DNA of 32,889 nt from Roseococcus thiosulfatophilus (lineage in GTDB: Bacteria > Pseudomonadota > Alphaproteobacteria > Acetobacterales > Acetobacteraceae). Positions 32,669-32,889 of the stretch are shown here, piece after piece; position 1 is the stretch's first letter, and each line of letters begins with the position of its first letter. The position numbers and the translations under genes are program-made. Under the pieces are notes generated by a model. It saw only the letters and a program-made list of their open reading frames with translations, made no database searches and had not been told where the DNA came from. The stretch lies in contig NZ_JAFFQY010000016.1 of assembly GCF_017311575.1 (NCBI RefSeq), forward strand, positions 1 through 32,889, read 5' to 3'.

Positions 32669-32889
32669 ATGACCCCCATGCCGAAGCTTTCCGACACGCA
32701 GCGCGTGATCCTCAGCGCCGCCGCGCAGCACGAGATGGGTCTCGCCCGCGCGCCGAAGACCCTCCCGGCCGCCGCCCGCAACGCGGTGTTCCGTAGCCTG
32801 ATCAAGAACAACCTGCTCACCGAGATCAACGCGCCGCTGGAGCATGTCGGGCTCGGCTGGCGCCAGGATGAGGACGGCACCTGGATCGT
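32669..32889 (+). CDS. DUF3489-like protein, N-terminal part
   Basis: The visible 73 residues begin MTPMPKLSDTQRVILSAAAQ and contain PKTLPAAARNAVFRSLIKNN, then LLTEINAP and WRQDEDGTWI at the window edge. The LSDTQ-x-VILSAA start followed by a short winged-helix-like segment (RSLIKNNLLTEI) is how DUF3489 proteins begin; their C-terminal domain lies outside. ATG 32678 is an alternative start. In many alphaproteobacteria such genes are followed by a DUF2924 gene and a large serine recombinase, which would be a test of this assignment. Its function is not known; DNA binding is likely. Confidence 0.68.
   Translation, partial: MTPMPKLSDTQRVILSAAAQHEMGLARAPKTLPAAARNAVFRSLIKNNLLTEINAPLEHVGLGWRQDEDGTWI

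Noticed and set aside
1-32889. CRISPR array, tRNA or attachment site
   Set aside because: I saw no regularly spaced repeats, no tRNA-like cloverleaf and no matching pair of direct repeats at the element borders; an att site outside the window remains possible.

Overview
This is a high-GC window whose gene families look alphaproteobacterial, probably Acetobacteraceae or another Rhodospirillales (inferred from style, not from a marker gene). It has no rRNA, no tRNA that I can see and no CRISPR array. It reads as layered mobile DNA with four blocks.

Block 1 (1-17,240) is a conjugation operon of the traG-copG-trbB type on the minus strand, broken in two places. trbB runs off the left edge, while copG and the last codons of traG lie at 16.6-17.2 kb. 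Their usual direct neighbourhood has been opened by about 16 kb of cargo (588-16,627). The cargo holds an IS3-type transposase relic, a 58-aa four-cysteine protein, a 141-aa predicted secreted protein, and two giant co-directional genes coding for 2611 and 1711 aa. A divergent 269-aa gene with its own clear promoter completes it. The 2611-aa and 269-aa proteins both begin with twin-arginine-like export signals. The giants resemble large uncharacterised bacterial protein families and are the best candidate here for an undescribed system.

Block 2 (17,240-20,267) starts with a tyrosine-recombinase catalytic domain that has lost its N-terminus and abuts the truncated traG. It continues with two tandem paralogous small proteins of unknown function, a Phd-like antitoxin without an evident toxin, a small minus-strand PrlF-like protein, and a complete RelE/HigB-HigA toxin-antitoxin pair with a palindromic operator.

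Block 3 (20,401-25,004, resuming at 31,730) looks like a prophage or capsid-forming phage satellite. It has an excisionase-like HTH protein, a primase N-terminal protein, Toprim and ATPase genes that seem to be halves of one replication protein, a TubC-like small protein, a coiled-coil protein and an HK97-type prohead protease. To the right are a terminase-small-subunit-like protein, a small hypothetical protein and the start of a DUF3489-like gene. No capsid, portal or large terminase gene is visible.

Block 4 (25,146-31,482) is a defence island set inside block 3: a type III Mod methyltransferase overlapping a Res helicase-nuclease, then a GmrSD-type protein with DUF262 and DUF1524/HNH motifs. 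Mod and Res would protect and cut by methylation state, whereas GmrSD enzymes attack modified DNA, so together they could cover both unmodified and hypermodified phages. A strong hairpin at 25,018-25,043 separates the phage operon from the island.
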